From NCBI RefSeq assembly GCF_003240585.1, contig NZ_PCDP01000005.1, forward strand, positions 40,004-104,003: DNA of 64,000 bases. Reading direction: 5' to 3'. Every line of letters starts with the position of its first letter. The stretch's first letter is position 1. Shown here piece after piece: positions 27,344 to 35,859 of the stretch. Both the position numbers and the translations under genes were made by a program. The notes under the pieces are model-generated. The model did not search any database, was not told the origin of the DNA, and saw only the letters and a list, made by a program, of their open reading frames with translations. The stretch is from Arminella tubonensis. GTDB taxonomy: Bacteria > Pseudomonadota > Alphaproteobacteria > Rhizobiales > Rhizobiaceae.

Positions 27344-28039
27344 TTGCGCTACGCTCTCTATTTTACGCCACCGAAAGACGATCCCCTCAACGGATTGGCC
27401 AGCCGCTGGCTCGGCCGGGACGCCTATACGGGCGAGACGTTCGCGGCATCGTCCTATGGCGAAGTCAACGCGGAAGAGCAGCATGCCGTGACCGCGGATC
27501 CGCGCCGCTATGGATTTCACGCGACACTGAAGGCACCTTTCGAACTTGCCGCGTCGGTCACCGAGAACGATCTCATTGAGATCGCCGGCGATTTTGCGGC
27601 GCGCGCGGCACCTTTCTCGATATCCGAACTGGTGCTCGGCCAACTCGGTCATTTTTTCGCCCTGGTGCCTGCCAATCTCTATTCCGAACTTCAGGATTTC
27701 TCGGCCAGCGTCGTGCGGGCCTTCGAGCCGCTGCGCGCGGCACTTACCGCGTCCGACATCGCTCGCCGAAAGCCGGAGGAACTGACCGAAGCGCACCGCG
27801 CCAATCTGTTGCGATGGGGCTATCCCTATGTCATGGATGAGTTCCGCTTCCACATGACGCTGACCGGGCCGGTCGAGGCAGAGCGGCAGTCTGCGATCAG
27901 CGCGGTCCTTCGTGAAACGTTCGCCGCTCATATCGGGCGACCGCTTTCCGTTTCCGGCCTTGCCATATTCGTCGAGGAGACGCGCGGCGCTCCTTTTATC
28001 GTCCGTTCCTGGCTGCCGCTCGGCGGCGCTCCAAGCTGA
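27344..28039 (+). CDS. phosphonate-cluster 2H-phosphoesterase-like protein (DUF1045)
   Basis: A 231-residue cytosolic protein of the DUF1045 family found in phosphonate operons. Two H-x-T motifs typical of the 2H phosphoesterase superfamily are visible: HAT at 59-61 in YGFHATLKAPFEL and HMT at 170-172 in FRFHMTLTGPV. 2H enzymes open cyclic phosphates. Because no PhnP is encoded in the cluster, this protein may convert ribose 1,2-cyclic phosphate 5-phosphate into ribose 1,5-bisphosphate, the PhnN substrate. That role is inference. The start is TTG at 27344 with AAGGA 8 bases upstream; no ATG fits. phnM starts 13 bp after the stop. Confidence 0.85.
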   Translation: MRYALYFTPPKDDPLNGLASRWLGRDAYTGETFAASSYGEVNAEEQHAVTADPRRYGFHATLKAPFELAASVTENDLIEIAGDFAARAAPFSISELVLGQLGHFFALVPANLYSELQDFSASVVRAFEPLRAALTASDIARRKPEELTEAHRANLLRWGYPYVMDEFRFHMTLTGPVEAERQSAISAVLRETFAAHIGRPLSVSGLAIFVEETRGAPFIVRSWLPLGGAPS

Positions 28040-28052
28040 AAGACTTTCTGAC

Positions 28053-29192
28053 ATGACCAAAGAGACCGTCCTTTCGAACGCCCGTATCATCCTCGAGGAC
28101 GACATCGTCTCCGGTTCGGTCCTGATGCGTGACGGCAAGATCGCCGACATTTCCGAAGGGAACTCGACGGTCGGCGAAGATATGGAGGGCGACTACCTGC
28201 TGCCCGGCCTGGTCGAGCTTCACACGGACCATCTGGAGCAGCATTACTCGCCCCGACCCGGCGTTCGCTGGAACAAGACGGCAGCGATCCAGGCACACGA
28301 CGCGCAGATCGTCACGTCGGGCATCACCACCGTCTTCGATTGCCTGCGAATGGGCTCCGACGAGGATGGCGGCTTCGAGCGCGGCGAGATGCGCGACATG
28401 GCCGACGCGATCCAGTCCGCGCAACGGGAAGACAGGTTGCGTGCCGACCACCTCATCCACCTGCGCTGCGAGGTGTCGTCGGACAATGTGCTCGAGCACT
28501 TCGAAGACTTCAAACAGGATCCGTTCGTCCGTCTCGTGTCGCTGATGGACCATGCGCCGGGGCAGCGTCAGTTCCAGACGATGGAGCAGTACATCTTCTA
28601 CTACCAGAAGAAGCGCGGCCTCAGCGACGAGGTCTTCGCCCGCTTCGTCGCCAAGCGCCAGGAGGATTCGGCGAAATACGCGACGCCGCACCGCGATGCC
28701 ATTTCCAAGGTCTGCACTGAGCGCGGCATCACGATGGCGAGCCATGACGACGCGACGATGGAGCATGTCGACGAGGCGATCGCCTACGGCGTGCGGTTGG
28801 CAGAATTCCCGACGAGCGTCGATGCCGCGAAGGCATCGCACGGCGCCGGCATGAGCGTTCTCATGGGGGCGCCGAACATCGTGCGCGGCAAGTCGCATTC
28901 CGGCAATATCGCCGCCCGGGACCTGGCGGAAATGGGTGTGCTCGACGTCCTTTCATCCGACTACGTGCCGCTTAGCCTGCTGCACGCGCCGTTCATCATC
29001 GCCGACGAGGTCGAAAGCATTTCGTTGCCGCGAGCCATCGCCATGGTGACGTCGACGCCGGCCCGCACGGTCAGCCTCGACGACCGGGGGCGGATCGCGC
29101 TTGGCCTGCGCGCCGACCTGGTTCGCGTCCGCCGCGACCACGGCGTTCCGGTCACGCGCTCGGTCTGGCGCGAAGGGCGGCGCGTGGCCTAA
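28053..29192 (+). CDS. phnM: alpha-D-ribose 1-methylphosphonate 5-triphosphate diphosphatase
   Basis: Removes pyrophosphate from the ribose 1-phosphonate 5-triphosphate made by PhnGHIL, giving the PhnJ substrate. The 379-residue amidohydrolase-fold enzyme has the metal motif ELHTDHLEQHYSPRPGVRW (about 50-68), further metal ligands in HLRCEVSSDNVLEHF and MASHDDATMEHVDEA, and the closing DYVPLSLLHAPF segment. The ATG at 28053 gives the normal length. The stop overlaps the phnN start (TAATG). Confidence 0.95.
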   Translation: MTKETVLSNARIILEDDIVSGSVLMRDGKIADISEGNSTVGEDMEGDYLLPGLVELHTDHLEQHYSPRPGVRWNKTAAIQAHDAQIVTSGITTVFDCLRMGSDEDGGFERGEMRDMADAIQSAQREDRLRADHLIHLRCEVSSDNVLEHFEDFKQDPFVRLVSLMDHAPGQRQFQTMEQYIFYYQKKRGLSDEVFARFVAKRQEDSAKYATPHRDAISKVCTERGITMASHDDATMEHVDEAIAYGVRLAEFPTSVDAAKASHGAGMSVLMGAPNIVRGKSHSGNIAARDLAEMGVLDVLSSDYVPLSLLHAPFIIADEVESISLPRAIAMVTSTPARTVSLDDRGRIALGLRADLVRVRRDHGVPVTRSVWREGRRVA

Positions 29193-29803
29193 TGTCTGAA
29201 GTCGAGGCAAAGCCGGCTAAGGATGGACGTGTTGCGGCGGGAACGATGGTTGTCGTCGTAGGTCCGAGCGGCGCTGGCAAGGACACTCTGATGGCACTTG
29301 CCGCAAGGCATTTTGCCGGAAGCGCTGATGTTCACTTCGTCCGCCGTGTCATCACCCGCAATGTCGACGCCGGTGGGGAAGATCACCGGAGCGTTTCGGA
29401 AAACGATTTCGACGCGATGCAGCGGGCGGCGAGCTTTGCGGTCTGGTGGAGCGCGCACGGGCTGAAGTACGGCATCCCGGCATCGGTCCTGGAAGAACTT
29501 GCCAAGGGCCGTCTTGTGATCGCGAACGGCTCGCGTTCGGTGCTCGATCGCTTCGCTGCGGTCTTTCCCCGGATGACGGTGATCAACGTCACCGCTCGAC
29601 CTGATGTGCTGGCGGAACGGCTGCAAGCGCGCGGACGTGAGACCCGGGACGATATCCTGAAGAGGCTGGCGCGAGAAACGCCGGTCATAAAAGGGCGTTA
29701 CGACGTCATCGACATCGACAATAGCGGCGCGCTGGCGGAGGCTTCCCGTGCCGTCGTCGAAGCGCTCGACGCGATCATCGCCCGGCAGGGCTGCAGCCGC
29801 TAG
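29192..29803 (+). CDS. phnN: ribose 1,5-bisphosphate phosphokinase
   Basis: Phosphorylates ribose 1,5-bisphosphate to PRPP, the last step that returns the ribose of the C-P lyase pathway to metabolism. The protein has 203 residues and a guanylate-kinase-like fold. P-loop VVGPSGAGKDTLM (about 22-34), FVRRVITRNVDAGGEDHRSVSENDF and FAVWWSAHGLKYGIP are typical of PhnN. It is the last gene of the cluster and converges with polA, 46 bp apart; I see no clear terminator in that gap. Confidence 0.94.
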   Translation: MSEVEAKPAKDGRVAAGTMVVVVGPSGAGKDTLMALAARHFAGSADVHFVRRVITRNVDAGGEDHRSVSENDFDAMQRAASFAVWWSAHGLKYGIPASVLEELAKGRLVIANGSRSVLDRFAAVFPRMTVINVTARPDVLAERLQARGRETRDDILKRLARETPVIKGRYDVIDIDNSGALAEASRAVVEALDAIIARQGCSR

Positions 29804-29849
29804 AGCACGTCGCGTATCGATGCCGTTTCGCGCGTTTGGCCGACAGGTA

Positions 29850-32800
29850 TCAGTGGGCCTCGTCCCAATTGGTTGCGGCGCGGGCGTCGACCTTCAGCGG
29901 CACGGACATGTCGACGGCAGGCATCGCAGCGTTTTCCATGATAGAGACGATGATTGGCGTGGTTCGCTCGACATCGCTGCCCTCAACCTCGAAAATCAAC
30001 TCGTCGTGCACCTGAAGCAGCATTCGGACGCGCTCGCCTAGCCCCGCCTTTTGCAGAGCGGGTTCGATCTGGATCATGGCCCGGCGAATGACGTCGGCAG
30101 CCGAGCCCTGGATCGGTGCGTTGATCGCGGCACGCTCGTTGAAGGCCCGCACCGAGGGATTGGACGAGCGGATTTCGGGATAGTGAGCCCGCCGACCGAA
30201 GATGGTCTCGACGTAACCCTTGTCGCGGGCGAACGCCTTGGTGCTCTCCATGTAGTCACGGATGCCGGGGAAGCGCTCGAAGTATTTCTTGATGTAGTCG
30301 CCGGCTTCCGAGCGTTCGATGGATAGCTGGTTGGCAAGGCCGAAGGCGGAAATGCCATAGATGATGCCGAAATTGATCGCCTTGGCGCGGCGGCGGACTT
30401 CGCCGGGCATGCCTTCGACCGGAACGCCGAACATCTCCGATGCCGTCATGGCGTGGATGTCGACGCCGTCGGAGAAAGCCTGCTTCAACTGCGGTATCTC
30501 GGCGACATGCGCCAACACCCGCAGCTCGATCTGGCTGTAGTCGGCGGAAATCAGCTTGTGGCCCGGCGTCGAAACGAAGGCCGTGCGGATCTTGCGGCCC
30601 TCGGCGGTGCGCACCGGTATGTTCTGCAGGTTCGGTTCCGAGGACGACAAACGCCCGGTCGAGGTCGACGCCATGGAATAGGACGTGTGGACCCGCTTGG
30701 TCTCAGGGTGGACATAGCCCGGAAGCGCATCGGTATAGGTGGACTTCAGCTTCGTCAGCTGGCGCCAGTCGACGATCCTGCGGGGCAGGTCGAACCCGGC
30801 CGCAGCGAGGTCTTCCAGCACCTGCGCCGAGGTCGACCATTGCCCGGTCTTGGTCTTGCTGCCGCCGGCCAGCCCCATCTTGCCGAACAGGATATCTCCG
30901 AGCTGCTTGGGCGAGCCGATGTTGAAGCGTTCGCCGGCAAGCTTGTAGATATCATCCTCCAGAGCAGCAGCGCCCTGCGCCAGTTCCCCGGAAAGCCGCG
31001 ACAGGATTTGCCTATCGACGGTGATGCCGCGCTCCTCCATGTTGGCCAGCACGGGCACCAGCGGGCGCTCCAGCCGCTCATAGACCCGCGACAGCTTTGC
31101 GGCTGCCAGGCGAGGCTTCAGCACCATCCAGAGCCGGAGCGTCACGTCGGCGTCCTCCGCCGCGTAGGCAGTCGCCTTGTCGATATCGACGAGATCGAAG
31201 CCGACATTGGATTTGCCGCTGCCGGCAACGTCCTTGTAGGCGATCGGCTTGTGGCCGAGCCAGCGTTCCGAGAGACCGTCCATGCCATGCGTTGCGTTGG
31301 CGCCGCCATCAAGCACGTAGGACATCAGCATCGTGTCGTCGAAGCCCTTGATCTCGATTTTGTAGCGCTTCATCAGCAGGTAGTCGTATTTCATGTTCTG
31401 CGCGACCTTGAGGATCGAGCTGTCCTCCAGCAGGTCTTTCAGGCGCTGCAGGGCGTCGCGCATCGGGATCTGGTTTTCGGCCGGTCCGCCGCCGAGCAGG
31501 TCGCCGACGCCGGTCTTGTGGCCGAGTGGCACGTAGGCTGCGCGGATAGCGGTTCCGGATGGATCACGCGAATTATCCGCAAGCGCCAGCGAAAAGCCGA
31601 CGAGTTCGGCCTGCATGGCGTCGAGCGACGTGGTTTCCGTATCGAAGGCGACGAGGCCGGTCTCGCGGGCGTCGGCAATCCAGGCGTCGAGCGTCTTGAG
31701 ATCGCGGATCGTCACATAGGTCGAATGGTCGATCGGCAGGGCGGTGAAGGCGGCCGATCTCGATTTCACCAGTTCGCCGGGTTCCGAGGCGTCCTCACTA
31801 GCATTCCGGAATTTCTTCTTGTCCGGGACGGATACGGCGGGGCCCTCAAGATCAGCCGGCGCACCGGCAACCAGACCTCCAGCCTCGCCGACGTCAAGGT
31901 CGGGACCGTGGGCGGTGCTGCCCCATTCGACCTTGACATAGGCAGGCTCGATCGCGGCGGCATCGCATTCGCAGGCCTCGGCGACGCGGCGCGTCAATGT
32001 GGTGAACTCCATGGTCTTCAGGAAGCCGACCAGCTTCGGACCGTCCTGCTTTTCAAGCACGAGCGCATCCAGCTCCATGTCGAGCGGCACGTCGGTGCGC
32101 AACGCCACCAGCTGTCGCGACAGGCGCGCCAGATCGGCATTGGCGATGATGTTTTCGCGGCGTTTCTCCTGCTTGATCTCGCCGGCGCGGGCGAGAAGCG
32201 TGTCGAGATCGCCGAATTCTTCGAGAAGCTGGGCCGCCGTTTTCGGGCCGATGCCCGGAATGCCCGGTACATTGTCGACCGAGTCGCCGGTCATGGCCTG
32301 CAGATCGATCATCTTTTCCGGTGGCACGCCCCATTTCTCGATGACATCGGGAATGCCGATCTGCTTGTCTTTCATGCTGTCGTACATATGAACGGTCGAC
32401 GTTACGAGCTGCATCAGGTCCTTGTCGGACGAGATGATGGTGACGTCGGCGCCGGTCGCTTCCGCCAGCCGGGCGTAGGTGGCGATGATGTCGTCCGCCT
32501 CGAAGCCTTCCGTCTCGATGCAAGGAAGGTTGAAGGCGCGGGTCGCCTCCCGGATCAGGCCGAACTGCGGGATCAACTCTTCAGGCGGGGCCGAGCGGTT
32601 CGCCTTGTAGGCGTCGTAGATATCCTTGCGGAAGGTTTTCGACGAATAATCGAAGATGACCGCGAAGTGCGTGGGGGTCACGCCAACCGAGGTGTCGCGG
32701 GCCGAAGTCAACAGCTTCCAGAGCATATTGCAGAAGCCTGAAACGGCGCCGACAGGCAAGCCATCGGATTTGCGCGTCAGCGGCGGCAAGGCGTGGAAGG

Positions 32801-32855
32801 CCCGGAAGATGAACCCAGACCCGTCGACAAGAAAGAGATGATCACCATTTTTCAT
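29850..32855 (-). CDS. polA: DNA polymerase I
   Basis: Repair and Okazaki-fragment-maturation polymerase, 1001 residues. Three domains follow in order: a 5'-3' flap exonuclease (about 1-300, with FDYSSKTFRKDIYDAYKANR and GDSVDNVPGIPGIGPKTA), a DnaQ-type 3'-5' exonuclease (about 380-590) and the polymerase (about 600-1001). The proofreading site looks active, because the DxE motif VAFDTETTSLD is present near residue 403. Polymerase motif A (LISADYSQIELR, about 770) and motif C (LLQVHDELIFE, about 950) are intact. A linker of about 60 residues between the first two domains accounts for the greater length than the E. coli enzyme (928). Confidence 0.97.
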   Translation of the reverse strand: MKNGDHLFLVDGSGFIFRAFHALPPLTRKSDGLPVGAVSGFCNMLWKLLTSARDTSVGVTPTHFAVIFDYSSKTFRKDIYDAYKANRSAPPEELIPQFGLIREATRAFNLPCIETEGFEADDIIATYARLAEATGADVTIISSDKDLMQLVTSTVHMYDSMKDKQIGIPDVIEKWGVPPEKMIDLQAMTGDSVDNVPGIPGIGPKTAAQLLEEFGDLDTLLARAGEIKQEKRRENIIANADLARLSRQLVALRTDVPLDMELDALVLEKQDGPKLVGFLKTMEFTTLTRRVAEACECDAAAIEPAYVKVEWGSTAHGPDLDVGEAGGLVAGAPADLEGPAVSVPDKKKFRNASEDASEPGELVKSRSAAFTALPIDHSTYVTIRDLKTLDAWIADARETGLVAFDTETTSLDAMQAELVGFSLALADNSRDPSGTAIRAAYVPLGHKTGVGDLLGGGPAENQIPMRDALQRLKDLLEDSSILKVAQNMKYDYLLMKRYKIEIKGFDDTMLMSYVLDGGANATHGMDGLSERWLGHKPIAYKDVAGSGKSNVGFDLVDIDKATAYAAEDADVTLRLWMVLKPRLAAAKLSRVYERLERPLVPVLANMEERGITVDRQILSRLSGELAQGAAALEDDIYKLAGERFNIGSPKQLGDILFGKMGLAGGSKTKTGQWSTSAQVLEDLAAAGFDLPRRIVDWRQLTKLKSTYTDALPGYVHPETKRVHTSYSMASTSTGRLSSSEPNLQNIPVRTAEGRKIRTAFVSTPGHKLISADYSQIELRVLAHVAEIPQLKQAFSDGVDIHAMTASEMFGVPVEGMPGEVRRRAKAINFGIIYGISAFGLANQLSIERSEAGDYIKKYFERFPGIRDYMESTKAFARDKGYVETIFGRRAHYPEIRSSNPSVRAFNERAAINAPIQGSAADVIRRAMIQIEPALQKAGLGERVRMLLQVHDELIFEVEGSDVERTTPIIVSIMENAAMPAVDMSVPLKVDARAATNWDEAH

Positions 32856-32983
32856 GGGGAGAATGGATAGCGCGGCGCGATCGAAAGGTCCATTGCGGCG
32901 TTGATTTTCGCGTGTTAAATTCCTCCGTTCTACCTGTTTAAGTTATTGCATCCTGTCAGTTTTTTTAAAGATCGAGTTTATCA

Positions 32984-33364
32984 ATGAAAAGCCACCCGAT
33001 CCTCGTGGCCTACGCAGCCTCGTTTGCCTTTACCGCCGGAATTTTCGCGCTTTCCTATTGGGGGCTTGGCGACAGCGGCTCCGTGATCTTCCGAAAGGTG
33101 CTTTTGGCGCCTGTCTTCCTGCTGGCGATGCGCGGGCTTAGAACCTATTTCCCGCAGGGTAACGACGATATCCGCGGGGTTGGAACGCAGACCGAATTCC
33201 AGTTCCTGACCGCCCTGACGGTGTCCGGCTTCATCATGTCGGTCGGTCCCTTCGAGGCGGTCAGCATCGTCAAGTCGCTGGCCATCTTCCTGGCGATGGC
33301 AACCTTCATGACGGCCTGGAACATGGGCTTCTTCCTCTTCGATCGGCGGAAGCCGAAGCAATAG
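32984..33364 (+). CDS. small polytopic membrane protein, unknown function
   Basis: A 126-residue protein not recognised by family. Three to four hydrophobic helices are visible: about 8-28 (VAYAASFAFTAGIFALSYWG), 34-51 (VIFRKVLLAPVFLLAMRG), 75-92 (FLTALTVSGFIMSVG) and 96-119 (IVKSLAIFLAMATFMTAWNMGFFLF). A short polar loop PQGNDDIRGVGTQTE joins the two pairs, and the C-terminus is basic (DRRKPKQ). It is divergent from polA with a 128-bp gap. The next 363 bp carry a candidate sRNA and no protein gene. Confidence 0.7.
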   Translation: MKSHPILVAYAASFAFTAGIFALSYWGLGDSGSVIFRKVLLAPVFLLAMRGLRTYFPQGNDDIRGVGTQTEFQFLTALTVSGFIMSVGPFEAVSIVKSLAIFLAMATFMTAWNMGFFLFDRRKPKQ

Positions 33365-33458
33365 GTCGACCCGCTCACCAAACTGTTACCGATTTGTAAT
33401 CGTCCGCGATCGCTGCATCCCTTGAAAATCCTTACTGGCGTTCTCATCTCTTAATCAC

Positions 33459-33598
33459 CGGCGCGTAACAAACGCCGAGGGTCTGATAGCCGGCTTGTCC
33501 CCCGCCGCATCAGACTTGGACAAAGGCCTCATCCCCTCTCCGGGCCTTTGTCCCCATTTTGAAGCCGTCATGGTTCCTCCAGGCCATGGCGGCTTTTT
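33459..33598 (+). ncRNA. candidate alpha-r7 (Smr7C-like) trans-acting sRNA
   Basis: A densely structured non-coding stretch of about 140 nt. Hairpins in order: CGGCG with CGCCG (33459-33477); GTCTGAT with ATCAGAC (33481-33515); GGACAAAGGCC with GGCCTTTGTCC (33518-33553); and a terminator stem AAGCCGTCATGG with CCATGGCGGCTT (33562-33594) ending in TTTTT. The last two loops contain CCCCTCTCC and CCTCC, which could pair with ribosome-binding sites. A -35-like CTTGAA lies at 33421. The S. meliloti sRNA Smr7C (alpha-r7 family), as I recall, also lies next to polA, about 150 nt long, so I assign it there tentatively. It could instead be another alphaproteobacterial sRNA family. Confidence 0.65.
33562..33598 (+). 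terminator. intrinsic terminator of the candidate sRNA
   Basis: AAGCCGTCATGG and CCATGGCGGCTT pair over 12 positions with one mismatch around an 8-base loop (TTCCTCCA), followed by TTTTT. It marks the probable 3' end of the sRNA. Confidence 0.8.
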
Positions 33599-33727
33599 CC
33601 TTTCAAAGGGCCACTTTCCCTTGCGGAAGGAAAATCGCTCCGCCAATCCGCAAAAATGGGCTTTTCCGGTTAAATCGCCTGCGATTTATCGATTGTTTTT
33701 GGCGGAAAATAGCGCATAGCTACAATC

Positions 33728-34159
33728 ATGGGATTTAATCGGATGGATTCCGCGGCTTACCTTGCCAGCCAACTGGCGAAGGGATTTTCCCGATCGTTGC
33801 ATCAACGAGCGGCGGGGCTCGGTTTTTCGCCCGGACAATTCCCAATCCTGCTTGAACTCTGGTCGGAAGACGGGCTGACGCAGAAGCAACTGCTCGAGCG
33901 GGTCGATATCGAACAGGCGACAATGGCCAACACCTTGTCCCGCATGGAACGCGACGGGCTGATCGAGCGCAGGCCGCATCCATCCGACAAACGCGCCCAA
34001 CTGATTTTCCTGACAAGCAGGGCGATGGCGATGCAGACGGAGGCGATCAAGGCGGCGATCGCCGCGGATCAGGACCTGTTCAAGGGCTTCCGTGCTTTCG
34101 AGCGCGCATTGTTGATCGAATACATCCGTCGCATCCTCGAAAATGCCAAGCGACTCTAG
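33728..34159 (+). CDS. MarR-family transcriptional regulator
   Basis: A 143-residue winged-helix regulator. LGFSPGQFPILLELWSEDGLTQKQLLERVDIEQATMANTLSRMERDGLIERRPHPSDKRAQLIFLT (about 33-98) is the MarR DNA-binding core with its wing (PSDKRAQ). Flanking helices form the dimer interface. No ligand is predictable. It stands alone between the sRNA and the M20 peptidase gene. An alternative ATG lies five codons downstream. Confidence 0.88.
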   Translation: MGFNRMDSAAYLASQLAKGFSRSLHQRAAGLGFSPGQFPILLELWSEDGLTQKQLLERVDIEQATMANTLSRMERDGLIERRPHPSDKRAQLIFLTSRAMAMQTEAIKAAIAADQDLFKGFRAFERALLIEYIRRILENAKRL

Positions 34160-34275
34160 CTCATCCGGCCTGTCGCAAACGATCTCAAATTTTCGCGGTT
34201 TCATCCTCGAAACAGAAGCGGCTTTAGTCTATCGTCCGCGCGAATTTCGACGCCCTAATTCAGAAGGAACTGGAT

Positions 34276-35664
34276 ATGACAGACATATCGCCCGTCCTCG
34301 ACCGCGCTGACGCGAACCTCCCATCGAGCCTCGACAGGCTGTTCGAACTGCTTCGCATCAAGTCGATCTCGACGGACCCTGCCTACAAGCCTGAGTGCCG
34401 CAAGGCAGCGGAGTGGCTGAAAGCCTACCTGACGTCGATCGGTTTCACGGCTTCCGTGCGCGATACGACGGGGCATCCGATGGTCGTCGCTCATCATGAC
34501 GGCGCAAGCGCCGGTGCACCGCATCTTCTGTTCTACGGCCACTATGACGTTCAACCCGTGGATCCAATCGAACTTTGGGAAAACGACCCATTCGAGCCCG
34601 CCGTCAAGGACATCGGCAACGGCCGCAAGGTTATCACGGGGCGCGGTACCTCGGATGACAAGGGGCAGCTGATGACGTTCGTCGAAGCCTGCCGGGCTTT
34701 CAAGGATATCAATGGTGCGCTTCCCTGCCGCGTCACCATCCTCTTCGAGGGCGAGGAAGAATCCGGTTCGCCGTCGCTGAAGCCTTTTCTCGAGGCCAAT
34801 GCCGGCGAGCTCAAGGCCGAATATGCCCTGGTGTGCGATACGGGCATGCTGGACGGCAAGACACCGGCGATCTCGGCCGGTCTGCGTGGTCTTGTCGGCG
34901 AGGAAATCGTCGTCACCGCTGCCGATCGCGACCTTCATTCCGGCATGTACGGCGGTGCGGCCGCCAATCCGATCCATATTCTCTCTGACATTCTGGCTGG
35001 CCTGCATGATGCCACGGGCAAGGTGACGCTTCCAGGCTTCTACCATGGCGTTGCCGAGACGCCCGACGACGTCAAGGCGGCCTGGAAGAAGCTCGATGCA
35101 GCCTCTGAAGCTTTTTTGAGCGATGTCGGCCTTTCGGTTCCGTCAGGCGAAAAGAACCGCTCGATCCTGGAGCTGACCTGGGCGCGGCCGACGGCGGAAG
35201 TGAACGGCATCATCGGCGGCTACACCGGCGAAGGTTTCAAGACAGTGATCGCCTCGAAGGCTTCGGCAAAGGTCTCTTTCCGCCTTGTCGGCCAGCAGGA
35301 CCCGGCGGCAATCCGCGAGAGCTTCCGCGCCTATGTCCAGTCGAAGATCCCCGCCGACTGCACGGTGGAATTCCACAAGCACGGCGGCTCGCCAGCCATC
35401 CAGCTTCCGTATGATTCGGCGTTGCTCGGCAAAGCCAAGGTCGCGCTGTCTGCCGAATGGCCAAACCCTGCCGTCGTCATCGGCATGGGCGGCTCGATCC
35501 CGATCGTCGGCGACTTTCAGAAGATGCTCGGCATGGAATCGCTGCTTGTCGGCTTCGGCCTCAGCGACGACCGAATCCATTCGCCGAACGAAAAATACGA
35601 CCTGACCTCCTACCATAAGGGCATTCGCTCCTGGGTGCGCATCCTCGACGCGCTCGCAGCCTGA
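34276..35664 (+). CDS. M20-family metallopeptidase (dipeptidase type)
   Basis: A 462-residue di-zinc peptidase of the ArgE/DapE/CPG2 superfamily, closest in layout to the cytosolic CNDP-like dipeptidases. Metal ligands are visible in LLFYGHYDVQPVDP (His and Asp at about 90-95), GRGTSDDKGQLMTFV (bridging Asp), ILFEGEEESGSPS (catalytic Glu pair) and VCDTGMLDG. The lid domain in the middle (about 200-320) is present, and the last His is in DRIHSPNEKYDL. It is monocistronic. The substrate could be dipeptides or N-acyl amino acids. Confidence 0.88.
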   Translation: MTDISPVLDRADANLPSSLDRLFELLRIKSISTDPAYKPECRKAAEWLKAYLTSIGFTASVRDTTGHPMVVAHHDGASAGAPHLLFYGHYDVQPVDPIELWENDPFEPAVKDIGNGRKVITGRGTSDDKGQLMTFVEACRAFKDINGALPCRVTILFEGEEESGSPSLKPFLEANAGELKAEYALVCDTGMLDGKTPAISAGLRGLVGEEIVVTAADRDLHSGMYGGAAANPIHILSDILAGLHDATGKVTLPGFYHGVAETPDDVKAAWKKLDAASEAFLSDVGLSVPSGEKNRSILELTWARPTAEVNGIIGGYTGEGFKTVIASKASAKVSFRLVGQQDPAAIRESFRAYVQSKIPADCTVEFHKHGGSPAIQLPYDSALLGKAKVALSAEWPNPAVVIGMGGSIPIVGDFQKMLGMESLLVGFGLSDDRIHSPNEKYDLTSYHKGIRSWVRILDALAA

Positions 35665-35826
35665 CGCCCACCGAGGCAATGGCAGGCGATATCCACATCC
35701 AAAAGCACTCGAAAGGCAGGAAATCCCTCGAATTTTAGGGAAGACTTGCCTTTTCTACCAATCAGGCACAAAGTTTGATTTCAGGCCAATTTGGATTCGA
35801 CAAGTGGCCCGGGCTAATGTAACACT

Positions 35827-35844
35827 TGATTAAACGATTAATCA
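35827..35844. promoter_or_regulatory. LacI-type operator upstream of the purine operon
   Basis: TGATTAAACGATTAATCA has perfect 7-bp arms (TGATTAA, TTAATCA) around a central ACGA containing the CG pair typical of LacI/GalR operators. It lies 16 bp before the LacI-family gene, so the regulator probably represses its own operon. Confidence 0.75.
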
Positions 35845-35859
35845 GTTGTTGCGAAACCA

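Noticed and set aside
30453..32741. Long open frame (762 codons) on the strand opposite polA
   Set aside because: It is fully antisense to a well-conserved DNA polymerase I. Long antisense frames are common in GC-rich DNA; its translation shows no domain, and His/Gln/Asp/Arg-rich composition is typical of a shadow frame.
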